A stretch of DNA of 64,000 nucleotides from Segatella copri DSM 18205 (GCF_025151535.1 NZ_CP102288.1:1245501-1309500); one strand, 5' to 3'. Shown: positions 8,045 through 17,240, counted from the stretch's first letter. Notes: a model not told the origin generated them from the sequence alone. Translations and numbers: made by a program.

Positions 8045-9532
8045 TTAAAGTTTTTTCAGCTCTTCTTTCCATGCAGAATAAGCCTCGAGATAAGCAGAAC
8101 GGTTAGCCTCATCAGGATCTATGACTGCAAGTTTCTTCAATGAAGCAAAAGCCTCATTATGATCCTTATAGATACCGGCACCAATACCAGCACCCTTAGC
8201 AGCACCTGCACTACCATCTGTCTCATAAAGTTCGATAGTAGCACCACTCACACCCGCCAAGGTATCTCGGAACAACGGACTGAGGAACATATTAGCCTTA
8301 CCTGCATGAATATTCTTGATATCCATACCCATTTGCTGCATGATTTCCATTCCATAGCAGAAACTGAAGACGATACCCTCTTGTGCTGCACGAACAATAT
8401 GAGCACGATTATGCTTATTAAAGCTGATGCCACGAATAGAACAACCAACTTCCTTATTCTCTAATACACGCTCAGCTCCATTACCAAATGGGATAATCTT
8501 AACACCATCACTACCTATTGGCACAGAAGCTGCAAGATCATTCATATCCGCATAGCTTACATCTGGAGTGATATTTCGATGAACCCACGCATTCAAGATA
8601 CCAGTTCCATTGATACACAACAATACACCAAGACGGTCAAGGTCTGTAGTATAATTAGCATGAGCAAAAGTATTGACACGGCTCTTTGGATCATAGTTAA
8701 CATCACCCAATACACCATATACAACTCCTGATGTACCTGCAGTACTTGCAATTTCACCCGGATTGAACACATTCAGACTCACAGCATTATTTGGCTGGTC
8801 ACCCGCACGATAAGATATTGGTGTACCTTCTTTCAGACCAAGTTCTTCAGCTGCCGCTTTACTTACTACACTCTGTACAGAGAAAGTAGGAACAATATCA
8901 GCCAGAATGCTTTCATCGAAGCCAAAGTAATCAAGCAGGAATTTAGCAGGCTTTTTCTGGTTGAAGTCCCACATCATACCTTCAGAAAGACCACTGATAG
9001 TAGTCTTAACTTCACCTGAAAGTTTCATTGCCAGATAATCACCAGGAAGCATAATCTTATCAATCTTATCAAACAGTTCCGGTTCATTATCCTTTACCCA
9101 AGCAAGTTTAGATGCAGTAAAGTTTCCAGGAGAATTGAGCAGATTACGCAAGCAGAAGTCCTCACCTAAATCATGAAAAGCCTTCTCGCCATAAGGTACG
9201 GCACGAGAGTCGCACCAGATGATACTAGGACGCAAAACTTGCAGATTCTTATCAACACAAACCAAGCCATGCATCTGGTACGAGATACCAATAGCAAGGA
9301 TATCTTCACCCTTGGCACCAGATTCTGCCATGATTTTCCTGAGCGCCAGCTTAGCATTATCCCACCACATCTGAGGATCCTGCTCTGCCCAACCGGTCTT
9401 TACAGCCATAATGGGTGCTTCATGATCCGGATAGAATGCAGAAGCTACGATTTCTCCATTGTCAACATCAGTAAGCGAAGCCTTTACAGAACTTGAGCCT
9501 ACGTCAAAACCTAATAAATATCTACTAGCCAT
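8045..9532 (-). CDS. xylB: Xylulokinase (FGGY family)
   Basis: A 495-residue FGGY-family sugar kinase; best match by motif content is xylulokinase, which phosphorylates D-xylulose to xylulose 5-phosphate in the cytoplasm. Seen are the N-terminal phosphate loop LLGFDVGSSSVKASL, SYQMHGLV, the catalytic Asp region YRAGDQPNNAV, STAGTSGVVYG, and the C-terminal adenosine loop ETDGSAGAAKGAGIGAG. Length is full. Unlike in many Bacteroidales it is not beside a recognisable isomerase or transporter here, and it has its own terminator. Assignment to xylulose rather than another ketose rests on family resemblance only. Confidence 0.88.
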   Translation of the reverse strand: MASRYLLGFDVGSSSVKASLTDVDNGEIVASAFYPDHEAPIMAVKTGWAEQDPQMWWDNAKLALRKIMAESGAKGEDILAIGISYQMHGLVCVDKNLQVLRPSIIWCDSRAVPYGEKAFHDLGEDFCLRNLLNSPGNFTASKLAWVKDNEPELFDKIDKIMLPGDYLAMKLSGEVKTTISGLSEGMMWDFNQKKPAKFLLDYFGFDESILADIVPTFSVQSVVSKAAAEELGLKEGTPISYRAGDQPNNAVSLNVFNPGEIASTAGTSGVVYGVLGDVNYDPKSRVNTFAHANYTTDLDRLGVLLCINGTGILNAWVHRNITPDVSYADMNDLAASVPIGSDGVKIIPFGNGAERVLENKEVGCSIRGISFNKHNRAHIVRAAQEGIVFSFCYGMEIMQQMGMDIKNIHAGKANMFLSPLFRDTLAGVSGATIELYETDGSAGAAKGAGIGAGIYKDHNEAFASLKKLAVIDPDEANRSAYLEAYSAWKEELKKL

Positions 9533-9636
9533 AGTTTATTCGTTTATATGTTTATTGTTTAACTTTTATCAGTTTTTATAAAGTCTACATATATTATACG
9601 AACATACTACAACATTCCCCTCATAAAAAAAATAAT

Positions 9637-10032
9637 TTAGAACATATTCTCATCAAAAAGACTTTGAGGAGTACTATTGTCAGCCTTGTCCTCCTCTTCA
9701 TTACTATTTTCTAATACAGAAGAAGAAAAATTGAGCATCAGTTGCTGTACGGCCTTTGAATCAAAATTAACATGATATACACCATACCCCTTACCTTTTT
9801 CTATAAGCGAGTGTGGGTCTTTAGCGCATCTGGTGAGATATTGCGTAACATAGCTATGAACATCCTTGTAATTCAGAGGTGTAAAAATCGAATTACAGGA
9901 ATTATATACATGACGAGCTATTTTTTCTACTTTCAACCCTTTTGCACCCGCAGACAAAAGAACATTGAATATCTCCTGATCAAGTTTCATATAATAATCA
10001 TAACATTCGTCCTCTTTCAAGAGAGAAGACAC
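9637..10032 (-). CDS. Conserved hypothetical protein with a probable winged-helix N-terminal domain
   Basis: A 131-residue protein I do not recognise by name. Residues 18-90 (IFNVLLSAGAKGLKVEKIAR ... YKDVHSYVTQYL ... IEKGKGYGVYHV) look like an HTH/HARE-type winged helix with a beta-wing ending in GxYxV; the C-terminal 40 residues are acidic and low in complexity. The frame begins with GTG at 10032, which abuts the terminator T-run of the upstream gene and has no Shine-Dalgarno; ATG at 9990 is an alternative. It follows another small winged-helix gene on the same strand. A DNA-binding role is inference. Confidence 0.65.
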   Translation of the reverse strand: MSSLLKEDECYDYYMKLDQEIFNVLLSAGAKGLKVEKIARHVYNSCNSIFTPLNYKDVHSYVTQYLTRCAKDPHSLIEKGKGYGVYHVNFDSKAVQQLMLNFSSSVLENSNEEEDKADNSTPQSLFDENMF

Positions 10033-10074
10033 AAAAAGAAAAAACCGCGGTTACTCACTAACAAGCAACCGCGG
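10033..10074 (-). terminator. Terminator after the winged-helix gene
   Basis: Minus-strand stem CCGCGGTT/AACCGCGG (arms 10067-10074 and 10045-10052) followed by TTTTTTCTTTTT. Confidence 0.85.
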
Positions 10075-10096
10075 CTCTTTGAAAAATAAACCTTAT

Positions 10097-10393
10097 TTAA
10101 GCGAGAGCAACCTTGTTGTCCTCATCCTTAATCTTACCCTCTTTGAAGAGCCAACCGATACCAAGGATTACCTCCTCTGTACTGATCTTAGCAGCCCTAG
10201 CAATTTCTGCTACCGTGAGAGCCTTTTCTGAAGCTGCCAATGCCTGATATACATCACCAGCTCTAAAACCTGCGTTCTCTGCGTTCAAGTAAAGAACGTC
10301 CTTCTTTGCTGCAGGAGCCTTCTTTGCTACTGGAGCCTTTTTTGCTGCTGGCTTCTTTGCAGCAGTCTTAGTTGTCGCTTTCTTTTCTACCAT
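10097..10393 (-). CDS. Winged-helix protein (DUF2582-like) with histone-like Ala/Lys tail
   Basis: A 98-residue protein. Residues 2-31 are a repetitive basic tail (AAKKPAAKKAPVAKKAP-type), and residues 35-95 form a compact winged-helix domain (AGDVYQALAASEKALTVAEI ... VILGIGWLFKEGKI) like the DUF2582 / PF10771 family of Bacteroidetes. The tail is typical of nonspecific DNA- or RNA-binding histone H1-like proteins. It has a promoter at 10456-10463 and a strong terminator, so it is monocistronic. The role is probably nucleoid-associated or regulatory; this is inference. Confidence 0.8.
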   Translation of the reverse strand: MVEKKATTKTAAKKPAAKKAPVAKKAPAAKKDVLYLNAENAGFRAGDVYQALAASEKALTVAEIARAAKISTEEVILGIGWLFKEGKIKDEDNKVALA

Positions 10394-10455
10394 GTTTTAA
10401 GAATTTTATGATTCTATTGAGCCTCATTTCGTCAGCTCAACCTTAATATCTGCTG

Positions 10456-10463
10456 CAAATTTA
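10456..10463 (-). promoter_or_regulatory. Promoter -7 box for the winged-helix gene
   Basis: Minus-strand TAAATTTG followed by CAG, 63 bp upstream of the start codon. Confidence 0.65.
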
Positions 10464-10515
10464 TAACTTTTATTTCGAAATAGTGTTAGAAAAATAGAAA
10501 AAACTACTACTTATA

Positions 10516-10563
10516 AACAAAAGTGCTGCATTTCTTGATTTACGTCAAGAAGCGCAGCACTTT
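10516..10563 (-). terminator. Terminator after aspS
   Basis: Stem AAAGTGCTGC / GCAGCACTTT (10520-10529 and 10554-10563) with an inner TCTTGA/TCAAGA stem, 100 bp past the aspS stop; the minus-strand tail is TTTTG. Confidence 0.65.
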
Positions 10564-10662
10564 ATTTACTAAAAATCAATTACTTATTATAAATCATTGA
10601 ATTTTTCTCAAGGTATTTTACGCATACTCTTTTATGGAGTGAATACCTTCGTTTCTCTATTT

Positions 10663-12423
10663 TTATTCAGCCTTCAAATCAAGTTTGATTTCCAATTCAT
10701 CCAACTGCTTAGGGTCAAGTTCAGAAGGAGCATCGAGCATAACATCACGACCTGAGTTGTTCTTTGGGAAAGCAATACAATCGCGAATACTGTCGAGACC
10801 AGCCATTATGCTGACGAAACGGTCCAAACCGAAAGCAAGACCTGCGTGAGGTGGTGCACCATACTTGAAAGCATTCATCAAGAAACCGAACTGGGCCTCA
10901 GCACGCTCTGGAGTAAAGCCGAGAACCTCGAACATCTTCTCCTGCAACTGAGTATCATGGATACGGAGAGAACCTCCACCTACTTCGATACCATTGCAAA
11001 CAAAGTCGTATGCCTTGGCACGAACCTGCTCAGGATGCTCATCGAGCAATGGGATATCATCAGGATTTGGCATAGTGAATGGATGGTGCGTAGCCATCAG
11101 GCGCTGCTCCTCATCGCTCCACTCAAAGAGAGGGAAGTCAATAATCCAAAGACACTTGAATACGTTCTTATCACGAAGACCAAGACGGTCACCCATTTCC
11201 AAACGCAAAGAGCAAAGCTGAATGCGTGTCTTGTTAGCATTATCACCGCTCAAAATCAAAACGAGGTCACCATCCTTGGCTCCCATTACGGTCTTGATTT
11301 CAGCAAGTTCCTCTGGAGAATAGAACTTATCTATGCTACTCTTTACGGTACCATCAGCATTATACTTGATATATACCAATCCTTTGGCACCGACCTGAGG
11401 ACGCTTAACAAAATCGGTCAATTCGTTCAACTGCTTACGGCAATAATCAGCACAACCTGGAACACAGATTCCGCCAATATACTTAGCCTCATCGAATACA
11501 GAGAAATTACCCTTACCTGTGAAAGCATCTTTCAACTCAACAAATTCCATACCGAAGCGCAAGTCTGGCTTATCGCTACCGAAACGGCGCATAGCATCGT
11601 GCCAGGTCATCTGCTCCAACTTAGGAAGTTCTACACCACGAATCTCCTTAAACAAATGGCGAGCCATTTCCTCGAAAAGGTTGATGACATCATCCTGATC
11701 AACAAAACTCATTTCACAGTCAATCTGTGTAAACTCTGGCTGACGGTCAGCACGAAGATCCTCATCACGGAAGCACTTGGCAATCTGGAAATAGCGGTCG
11801 AAGCCAGCAACCATCAAGAGCTGCTTTAAAGTCTGAGGACTCTGTGGAAGAGCGTAGAACTGACCTGGATTCATACGGGAAGGAACAACAAAGTCGCGGG
11901 CTCCCTCTGGTGTACTACCAATAAGAACAGGAGTTTCAACCTCCATGAAGTTCTGTGCATCGAGGAAGTTACGAATCAAGATGCACATACGATGACGCAA
12001 CTCCAAATTCTTGCGCACAGCAGGACGACGCAAATCAAGATAACGATACTTCATTCGGATATCATCACCACCATCAGTATTATCTTCGATAGTGAAAGGA
12101 GGAGTCTGACTCTGAGAGAGCACATTGAGTTCCTTCACCAAGATTTCGATGTCACCAGTATCCATTTTAGGATTCTTGCTCTGTCGTTCACTTACTACAC
12201 CCTTTATTTGAATGCAGAATTCACGACCTAGCTTGTTAGCTGCATCACACAAGTCTTTGTTATCAGCCTCGTTGAAGACCAACTGTGTGATACCATAACG
12301 GTCGCGCAAATCGACGAATGTCATACCACCCATCTTTCTTGAGCGTTGTACCCAACCGGCAAGTGTCACTTCCTTGCCGGCATCAGAGAGACGTAACTCT
12401 CCACACGTATTACTTCTGTACAT
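10663..12423 (-). CDS. aspS: Aspartyl-tRNA synthetase
   Basis: A 586-residue class IIb aminoacyl-tRNA synthetase that charges tRNA-Asp. The N-terminal OB fold ([20 protein letters not shown]) binds the anticodon; class II motif 2 ([18 protein letters not shown]) and motif 3 ([15 protein letters not shown]) are intact, and the bacterial GAD insertion lies in between. Length is that of the bacterial type. It is monocistronic, with a promoter at 12458-12465 and a terminator at 10516-10563. Confidence 0.97.
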   Translation of the reverse strand: MYRSNTCGELRLSDAGKEVTLAGWVQRSRKMGGMTFVDLRDRYGITQLVFNEADNKDLCDAANKLGREFCIQIKGVVSERQSKNPKMDTGDIEILVKELNVLSQSQTPPFTIEDNTDGGDDIRMKYRYLDLRRPAVRKNLELRHRMCILIRNFLDAQNFMEVETPVLIGSTPEGARDFVVPSRMNPGQFYALPQSPQTLKQLLMVAGFDRYFQIAKCFRDEDLRADRQPEFTQIDCEMSFVDQDDVINLFEEMARHLFKEIRGVELPKLEQMTWHDAMRRFGSDKPDLRFGMEFVELKDAFTGKGNFSVFDEAKYIGGICVPGCADYCRKQLNELTDFVKRPQVGAKGLVYIKYNADGTVKSSIDKFYSPEELAEIKTVMGAKDGDLVLILSGDNANKTRIQLCSLRLEMGDRLGLRDKNVFKCLWIIDFPLFEWSDEEQRLMATHHPFTMPNPDDIPLLDEHPEQVRAKAYDFVCNGIEVGGGSLRIHDTQLQEKMFEVLGFTPERAEAQFGFLMNAFKYGAPPHAGLAFGLDRFVSIMAGLDSIRDCIAFPKNNSGRDVMLDAPSELDPKQLDELEIKLDLKAE

Positions 12424-12457
12424 ACCTTATTATATTATATTATTATTTTCCAAAGTG

Positions 12458-12465
12458 CAAAAGTA
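12458..12465 (-). promoter_or_regulatory. Promoter -7 box for aspS
   Basis: Minus-strand TACTTTTG followed by CAC, 35 bp before the start codon. Confidence 0.7.
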
Positions 12466-12485
12466 CAACAAATAACGGAAAGGAC

Positions 12486-12526
12486 AAAATAAAATCGCGA
12501 AAATATTATTAAAAATATCTTCGCGA
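12486..12526 (-). terminator. Terminator of the sigma-factor operon
   Basis: Minus-strand hairpin TCGCGAAgATATT / AATATTtTCGCGA (12526-12495) followed by TTTTATTTT, 70 bp past the last gene of the operon. Confidence 0.7.
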
Positions 12527-12594
12527 CCTTATTAATGTGACCAAAAGTCACATAAATACATATTAAATAGTTTTATCTCTACTTTTTTAGAGAT

Positions 12595-13044
12595 TTATTT
12601 CTTCATCCGTCTGAATGCCTGCCGATGGAACCGTTCCTCTGCCTTGATGACACTGAACACCTTATTAGGTGGCAAGATGGTCATAAATCTAGAATGATAC
12701 TCTTGCTGCAACTCTTTCAACTGAATATCCAACTCATCCTGTCTTCTGATAGCTTCGGCACATGCCTCATTATCATTCGGATTCACATGACGGAATCGGC
12801 GCATTTCATCGAATATCATACGCATTTTCTTACCCATCTGTCTATATACCGGGAAGAATTTAGCAGCTTCTCTCGGCGTAAGACAGGCATTAGTCGTAAT
12901 AAACTGTTCTAATTCTGCCTGAAACCTTTTAGGATCAAATCCATTATGATGTTTTCTACCCTGAGGCTGTGAAGCAAGTGAAACCAGGCTAATCATCAGC
13001 ATAGCTAACAGCGCAAGAAACCTATGTTGCATTATCTTTCTCAT
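12595..13044 (-). CDS. Periplasmic CpxP/Spy-like protein of the sigma-factor operon
   Basis: A 149-residue exported protein: a signal peptide (residues 8-25, LALLAMLMISLVSLAS) and an all-helical, Arg/Lys/Gln-rich mature part with LTPREAAKFFPVYRQM and KELQQEYHSRFMTILPP, the pattern of LTxxQ-type Spy/CpxP stress sensors and chaperones. It is the last gene of an operon with an ECF sigma factor and an anti-sigma-like protein, the usual place for such a sensor in Bacteroidales. Not a named family to me; the role as stress sensor or chaperone is inferred from context. Confidence 0.75.
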   Translation of the reverse strand: MRKIMQHRFLALLAMLMISLVSLASQPQGRKHHNGFDPKRFQAELEQFITTNACLTPREAAKFFPVYRQMGKKMRMIFDEMRRFRHVNPNDNEACAEAIRRQDELDIQLKELQQEYHSRFMTILPPNKVFSVIKAEERFHRQAFRRMKK

Positions 13045-13094
13045 ACCTTATCTTTTTTTTATCTTTATCTGTAGACAAAAAGAAATACCAACCA

Positions 13095-13484
13095 TTAATT
13101 TTCTGCAATCAGCGATGCATAGATAGTTTCATTATCCATCATCGTATAATCAGCCATCTCATTAAAAGTAGCATCTTCATTATTATTCACAGCAGCTTTC
13201 TGAACCATATGGTCCACATGTGCCATAGCAGGCTTACTGCTTCCCGTATATTTCAGCGCCAGTACCGAACCACCTCCCATCACAGCCAAAACAGCAACAG
13301 CCGCCGCAATCTTTCGAATCGGCATACGCTGCCATAAGCTAGGCTGCATGTGAATGATGCGGGGTTCCTGCTCCGGCAAATTTGCCATCACCCTATCCGT
13401 CAGCTGGTCGAAATAACCAGCCGGCACCTGGAAATGGTTTTTCTTACCAAAACGGCTATTCAATATATTGTCTTCTTTTAACAT
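13095..13484 (-). CDS. Anti-sigma-factor-like single-pass membrane protein
   Basis: About 129 residues with an N-terminal cytoplasmic part containing HFQVPAGYFDQLTDRVMANL (a motif common in Bacteroidales proteins encoded just behind ECF sigma genes), one membrane segment (IAAAVAVLAVMGGGSVLAL) and a short periplasmic tail. ATG at 13484 is preferred to 13493 because the AAAGGA ribosome site touches the latter but is 9 nt from the former. It lies 57 bp behind the sigma gene. It lacks an obvious zinc HxxxCxxC motif, so if it is an anti-sigma factor it is not of the ZAS type. Confidence 0.72.
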   Translation of the reverse strand: MLKEDNILNSRFGKKNHFQVPAGYFDQLTDRVMANLPEQEPRIIHMQPSLWQRMPIRKIAAAVAVLAVMGGGSVLALKYTGSSKPAMAHVDHMVQKAAVNNNEDATFNEMADYTMMDNETIYASLIAEN

Positions 13485-13541
13485 ATTCCTCATTCCTTTC
13501 TTTTATACTTTATTAGATAGACGAAAACTAACCGAAAAGGT

Positions 13542-14084
13542 TTAATCCTTACGATTGAAAAAATCGGTTATTTTTTTCACAGCAAGATGATAGGATGCCT
13601 TCAAAGCTCCTTCACTTGTTGACAGCACCTTACTCATCTCTGAATATTTCATATTATCATAATATTTTAGAGTGAAAACTGTGCGCTGAACATCGGGCAG
13701 TTGGGCTACAGCCTCTTGCAATTCTGCCTGAATCTGGTCTCCATCAAAATAATCGTCTGCCAGAAGACGAGAAGCCAAGCCCGGCTCGTCTTCGGTACTG
13801 ACATTTACCATCTGCTTCTTGCGTCTCAAGAAATCAAGCGCTTCGTTAATTGCTATACGGTAAAGCCATGTTGAGAGCGAAGACTTTCCCTGAAACGAAT
13901 CCAGATTGGTCCAAGCCTTAACAAAGGCATTCTGCAACACATCATCAGCATCATCATGATCTAAAACAATATGGCGAACCTTCCAATACAACGGCTCGCT
14001 ATACTGACTTACCAGTACAGCAAAGCCTTCGCGTTGGGTCTTAGGATCCCTAATCATCGCCAAGAGTTCTTTATCGTTTATCAT
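13542..14084 (-). CDS. ECF-subfamily RNA polymerase sigma factor
   Basis: A 180-residue sigma-70 family ECF factor. Region 2 (residues 20-90: DADDVLQNAFVKAWTNLDSF, STWLYRIAINEALDFLRR) and region 4 (115-178: LPDVQRTVFTLKYYDNMKYS, SEGALKASYHLAVKKI) are complete; there is no extra C-terminal domain. It directs RNA polymerase to a stress or envelope regulon. It sits 20 bp behind an L,D-transpeptidase gene and before an anti-sigma-like membrane gene, so the regulon probably concerns the cell envelope. Which promoters it reads cannot be told. Confidence 0.92.
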   Translation of the reverse strand: MINDKELLAMIRDPKTQREGFAVLVSQYSEPLYWKVRHIVLDHDDADDVLQNAFVKAWTNLDSFQGKSSLSTWLYRIAINEALDFLRRKKQMVNVSTEDEPGLASRLLADDYFDGDQIQAELQEAVAQLPDVQRTVFTLKYYDNMKYSEMSKVLSTSEGALKASYHLAVKKITDFFNRKD

Positions 14085-14104
14085 TGCTTCTACAAATGTG
14101 TTGT

Positions 14105-15658
14105 TTATAGATATTTTCTCAACATATCGAATATTATCGCATCAAATCCATACACATCAGAATAATCAGCTATTCTGCCTCCTGCCAACGGATAGAGTGT
14201 ATAATAGGTTATGAAGAGAGGAACTTGAGGATTAACCTTTACGTTATTCACAACAAGTTTTTTATTGGCTAGCGAATCTGCTGTCATCGAATAGTATATC
14301 TTTTCCTTCAGTTTCTCGTTTTTGTCAGCCAATAGAAAGACAGCGAAATCGTACGGTTTTTCTATTCTGATACATCCATGCGATACTCCTCTATCCTCTT
14401 GTCCAAACACGCCCTTACTGTTAGTATCATGCAGGAAGACCGAGAAATTATTATCAAAACGGAAGATGATTCTTCCCAGAGCATTCCCCTTTCCGCCCCG
14501 CTGGGCGATGCCATAAGCACCAGAAATAAGCATAGATCGAGTTACTCTGTCTAAGTCAACCTCCTTACCTGTTGCCACTTCCCTTACATAGTAGTTACGC
14601 GCGCGAAAATAGCCATGATTCCCCACGCGGTGTATCATATCATGGAGAACGATACTACGGGGAACAAACCATTGAGGATTCAACTCCATACGTTTGATAT
14701 GACTGTTCAATATCGGGGTTTTGGTTTTACTGGCTCCACATCCTATGCGCATCGAGAGCGTATCCTGATGATCAATAGCCAACAGATGGAACGATGGTAT
14801 ATTGACAACCACATATTTTTCGTGTTGCCAGGGATTATCATACTGTCTCCAGCGGCAACGTTCCATGTTGCAGAGAATTTTGATTCTCATCGCCTTGCCC
14901 AGTCCTCCAGCCTTCAATTTCTCCAGCAGTTGATAATAGAAAGGATTCTTAGGCTGTACTTCTTTCAGGAAGGAAGCCACCGAGTCGCATCTAACCATTT
15001 GCATAGCCTTCTGATAGAACGCATCATCTGCATGAGCCATTTTTACATCAAACAGACCTCTGAACCTAACGGGTCTCTTGCTACTATCATAAGGATTGGG
15101 AGCAAGAGTATCTAAACGATTGAAAACAAAACTAGGATTCATAAACCCAAAGTTCTGCCCCATCGTATATCTGAAGTAAGCTTTGGTCAAGCGATACTCC
15201 AGTCGGGCTATCACTTGATTTATCTGATTATCAGCTGAATCTAGATTTAAATCTCGTAACCTGTCAATATCTCGGGCAATAGCATCCACATAGAACCGAC
15301 GTTTATCAAATCCCATATCCGCTACGGAACGCAGGCAAGTCACCAGGGAGTCAGCCTGACTATTTACCCCATGACGTGTAATCCAAAGCAGACTACCTTT
15401 ATTCAGGTAATATCGACGGGTATGCAAATCAGCAGCATGTCGGTCTTTATCATTTCGCATGATACTATCCAACAGATTTCTTATCACCTTTGAATTAATA
15501 GCATAAGCCGAAGAACGAGAGTTTTTGAACTCATCTAACGATAACTGAAAATTGCTGTTTGGTACTTTGTCGTGGCAAGAACAGAATATCAAACAGCAAA
15601 AAATGATAAGTAACGAAGTATGAAAGAGCTTCACTTTCTGATTAAAGTTAAACGGCAT
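14105..15658 (-). CDS. L,D-transpeptidase lipoprotein (YcbB/LdtD type)
   Basis: A 517-residue protein with a lipoprotein signal (LIIFCCLIFCSC, lipid-attachment Cys about residue 26-28). An N-terminal peptidoglycan-binding/scaffold region (60-230) precedes the YkuD catalytic domain at about 265-440, with the active-site motif SHGCIRIEKP (catalytic Cys, His). Such enzymes make 3-3 cross-links in murein or attach proteins to it. It is 21 bp behind a small exported protein and 20 bp before the ECF sigma gene, so envelope modification and its sigma factor are probably co-transcribed. The long two-domain layout matches the LdtD/YcbB class rather than small ErfK types. Confidence 0.88.
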   Translation of the reverse strand: MPFNFNQKVKLFHTSLLIIFCCLIFCSCHDKVPNSNFQLSLDEFKNSRSSAYAINSKVIRNLLDSIMRNDKDRHAADLHTRRYYLNKGSLLWITRHGVNSQADSLVTCLRSVADMGFDKRRFYVDAIARDIDRLRDLNLDSADNQINQVIARLEYRLTKAYFRYTMGQNFGFMNPSFVFNRLDTLAPNPYDSSKRPVRFRGLFDVKMAHADDAFYQKAMQMVRCDSVASFLKEVQPKNPFYYQLLEKLKAGGLGKAMRIKILCNMERCRWRQYDNPWQHEKYVVVNIPSFHLLAIDHQDTLSMRIGCGASKTKTPILNSHIKRMELNPQWFVPRSIVLHDMIHRVGNHGYFRARNYYVREVATGKEVDLDRVTRSMLISGAYGIAQRGGKGNALGRIIFRFDNNFSVFLHDTNSKGVFGQEDRGVSHGCIRIEKPYDFAVFLLADKNEKLKEKIYYSMTADSLANKKLVVNNVKVNPQVPLFITYYTLYPLAGGRIADYSDVYGFDAIIFDMLRKYL

Positions 15659-15679
15659 TCTTAGGCCTCTATAGTACTA

Positions 15680-15997
15680 TTAATGCTTTACGCAAATTTT
15701 GCGCGTAAAGGTATTCCCCACCTTTACAATATAGATACCATCAGCCAATGGCAAGTTTACGCGCTTGTCATTACCTTCTATGCGGAAGGTCTTGATAGTA
15801 ACCCCTGCCACATTATATATTCTCACCACTTGCCCGCTAGCGCCGGTGATATGCATCACGCCCCCAGCATAGTTCAAGTTGATATCTGCCACATCAAGGT
15901 CTGCCCATTCTATGTTTCCCTCGTTGGCCATAGCATCCGAAGGAACAGAAAGTGCTAACATTGCAATTGTTAATATTGAAAGTAAAGTCCGTTTCAT
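15680..15997 (-). CDS. Small exported protein made of a T9SS-tail-like domain
   Basis: A 105-residue protein: signal peptide (residues 1-24), a 15-residue linker, then a domain reading VRIYNVAGVTIKTFRI ... LPLADGIYIVKVGNTFTRKI that matches the shape of the type A C-terminal sorting domain of the type IX secretion system (Por_Secre_tail: IYNxxG ... LxxGxYxVKV ... K). Here the tail has no cargo domain in front. It heads the operon with the L,D-transpeptidase and sigma factor and has its own promoter at 16035-16042. It may be a remnant, or a stand-alone beta-sandwich protein; function unknown. Confidence 0.75.
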   Translation of the reverse strand: MKRTLLSILTIAMLALSVPSDAMANEGNIEWADLDVADINLNYAGGVMHITGASGQVVRIYNVAGVTIKTFRIEGNDKRVNLPLADGIYIVKVGNTFTRKICVKH

Positions 15998-16034
15998 ATA
16001 TTTTCAAGTTTCGTTAAACCAATAGTTCTTTCTG

Positions 16035-16042
16035 CAAAGATA
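16035..16042 (-). promoter_or_regulatory. Promoter -7 box of the envelope/sigma operon
   Basis: Minus-strand TATCTTTG followed by CAG, 38 bp before the start of the small exported protein. Confidence 0.7.
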
Positions 16043-16045
16043 TAT

Positions 16046-16086
16046 AAAAAAAAGGAAACTTACCGTCTTCCCGACGATAAGTTTCC
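16046..16086 (-). terminator. Terminator after galE
   Basis: Minus-strand hairpin GGAAACTTAtCGTC / GACGgTAAGTTTCC (16086-16054) followed by eight T. Confidence 0.85.
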
Positions 16087-16160
16087 CAAAAATTAGCTTT
16101 TTTAACCTTTCAGAGGAAAAAAGAAGCCAATTCACATTATTTTCTAAAACAACCAACACT

Positions 16161-17198
16161 TTACATGATGCCATCAGCGCGAAGTTTCTGCTGCCATTTC
16201 CAAGCAGAAGCCAACACATCTTCAAGCTTAGCCTCAGCCTTCCAGCCGAGTACCTTGTTCGCCTTGGTGCAATCACCCCAAATTTTCTCAATATCGCCCT
16301 CTCTTCGTGGACCATACTTCCAATTCAGTTTCACACCTGTAGCTTTTTCAAAAGTCTCAACAATTTCGAGAGTTGAGTTTCCATTACCTGTACCGATATT
16401 GAAATATTCGATAGGCTCAGTCTCCTTATCAAGAACACGTGCCATAGCAGCTACATGTGCCTTAGCCAAGTCTACAACATAAATATAGTCGCGGATACAG
16501 GTTCCATCAGGAGTATCATAATCATTACCAAAGATAGTGAGTTCCTTGCGGATACCCATAGCTGTCTGAGTAACGTATGGAATCAGATTGTTTGGCACAC
16601 CATTTGGCAACTCACCAATCTCAGCAGAAGGATGTGCACCTATAGGATTGAAATATCTCAATACAATGCTCTTGATAGCTGCACCACTATGGATATAATC
16701 AGCTATGATCTGCTCATTAATCTCCTTAGTATTGCCATAAGGTGAAGTAGCCTTCTGATGAGGAGCCTCTTCTGTTACAGGCAAATTCTCAGGCTTCGGC
16801 TGACCATAAACGGTACAAGAAGAAGAGAAGATGATACCCTTTACCTGATACTTTGGCATAAGTTCCAGGAGATTGATGAGCGATACGATATTGTTGCGAT
16901 AATACAACAATGGTTTCTGTACGCTCTCGCCTACTGCCTTGCTTGCAGCAAAGTGAATGATACCCTTAATATCAGGATATTTCTGGAATACTGCCTCGGT
17001 AGCAGCCTTGTCGCGCAAGTCAACCTGTTCAAAAGCAGGGCGGATACCAGTAATCTTTTCGATACCATCGAGTACTTCAATCTTTGAGTTTGAGAGATCA
17101 TCTACGATAACAACATTGTAGCCTGCCTGCTGCAACTCTACTGTAGTATGGCTACCTATGAAGCCTGTACCACCTGTAACAAGAATAGTTTGTTTCAT
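16161..17198 (-). CDS. galE: UDP-glucose 4-epimerase
   Basis: A 345-residue extended short-chain dehydrogenase that interconverts UDP-glucose and UDP-galactose. Seen are the NAD-binding TGGTGFIGSHT, the SSSCTVYG segment with the catalytic Ser/Thr, and the Tyr/Lys pair in SPYGNTK. The start ATG at 17198 is taken rather than an in-frame TTG two codons earlier. It has its own promoter (17241-17248) and terminator, so it is a single-gene unit supplying the Leloir pathway and glycan precursors. Confidence 0.96.
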   Translation of the reverse strand: MKQTILVTGGTGFIGSHTTVELQQAGYNVVIVDDLSNSKIEVLDGIEKITGIRPAFEQVDLRDKAATEAVFQKYPDIKGIIHFAASKAVGESVQKPLLYYRNNIVSLINLLELMPKYQVKGIIFSSSCTVYGQPKPENLPVTEEAPHQKATSPYGNTKEINEQIIADYIHSGAAIKSIVLRYFNPIGAHPSAEIGELPNGVPNNLIPYVTQTAMGIRKELTIFGNDYDTPDGTCIRDYIYVVDLAKAHVAAMARVLDKETEPIEYFNIGTGNGNSTLEIVETFEKATGVKLNWKYGPRREGDIEKIWGDCTKANKVLGWKAEAKLEDVLASAWKWQQKLRADGIM

Positions 17199-17240
17199 AA
17201 TCAAATATAGTTAGTTTGAAGAATTATTATATTTCTTCTG

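Noticed and set aside
10846..11829. 327-codon plus-strand frame opposite aspS
   Set aside because: aspS is certain by motifs; this frame has no promoter and no recognisable domain.
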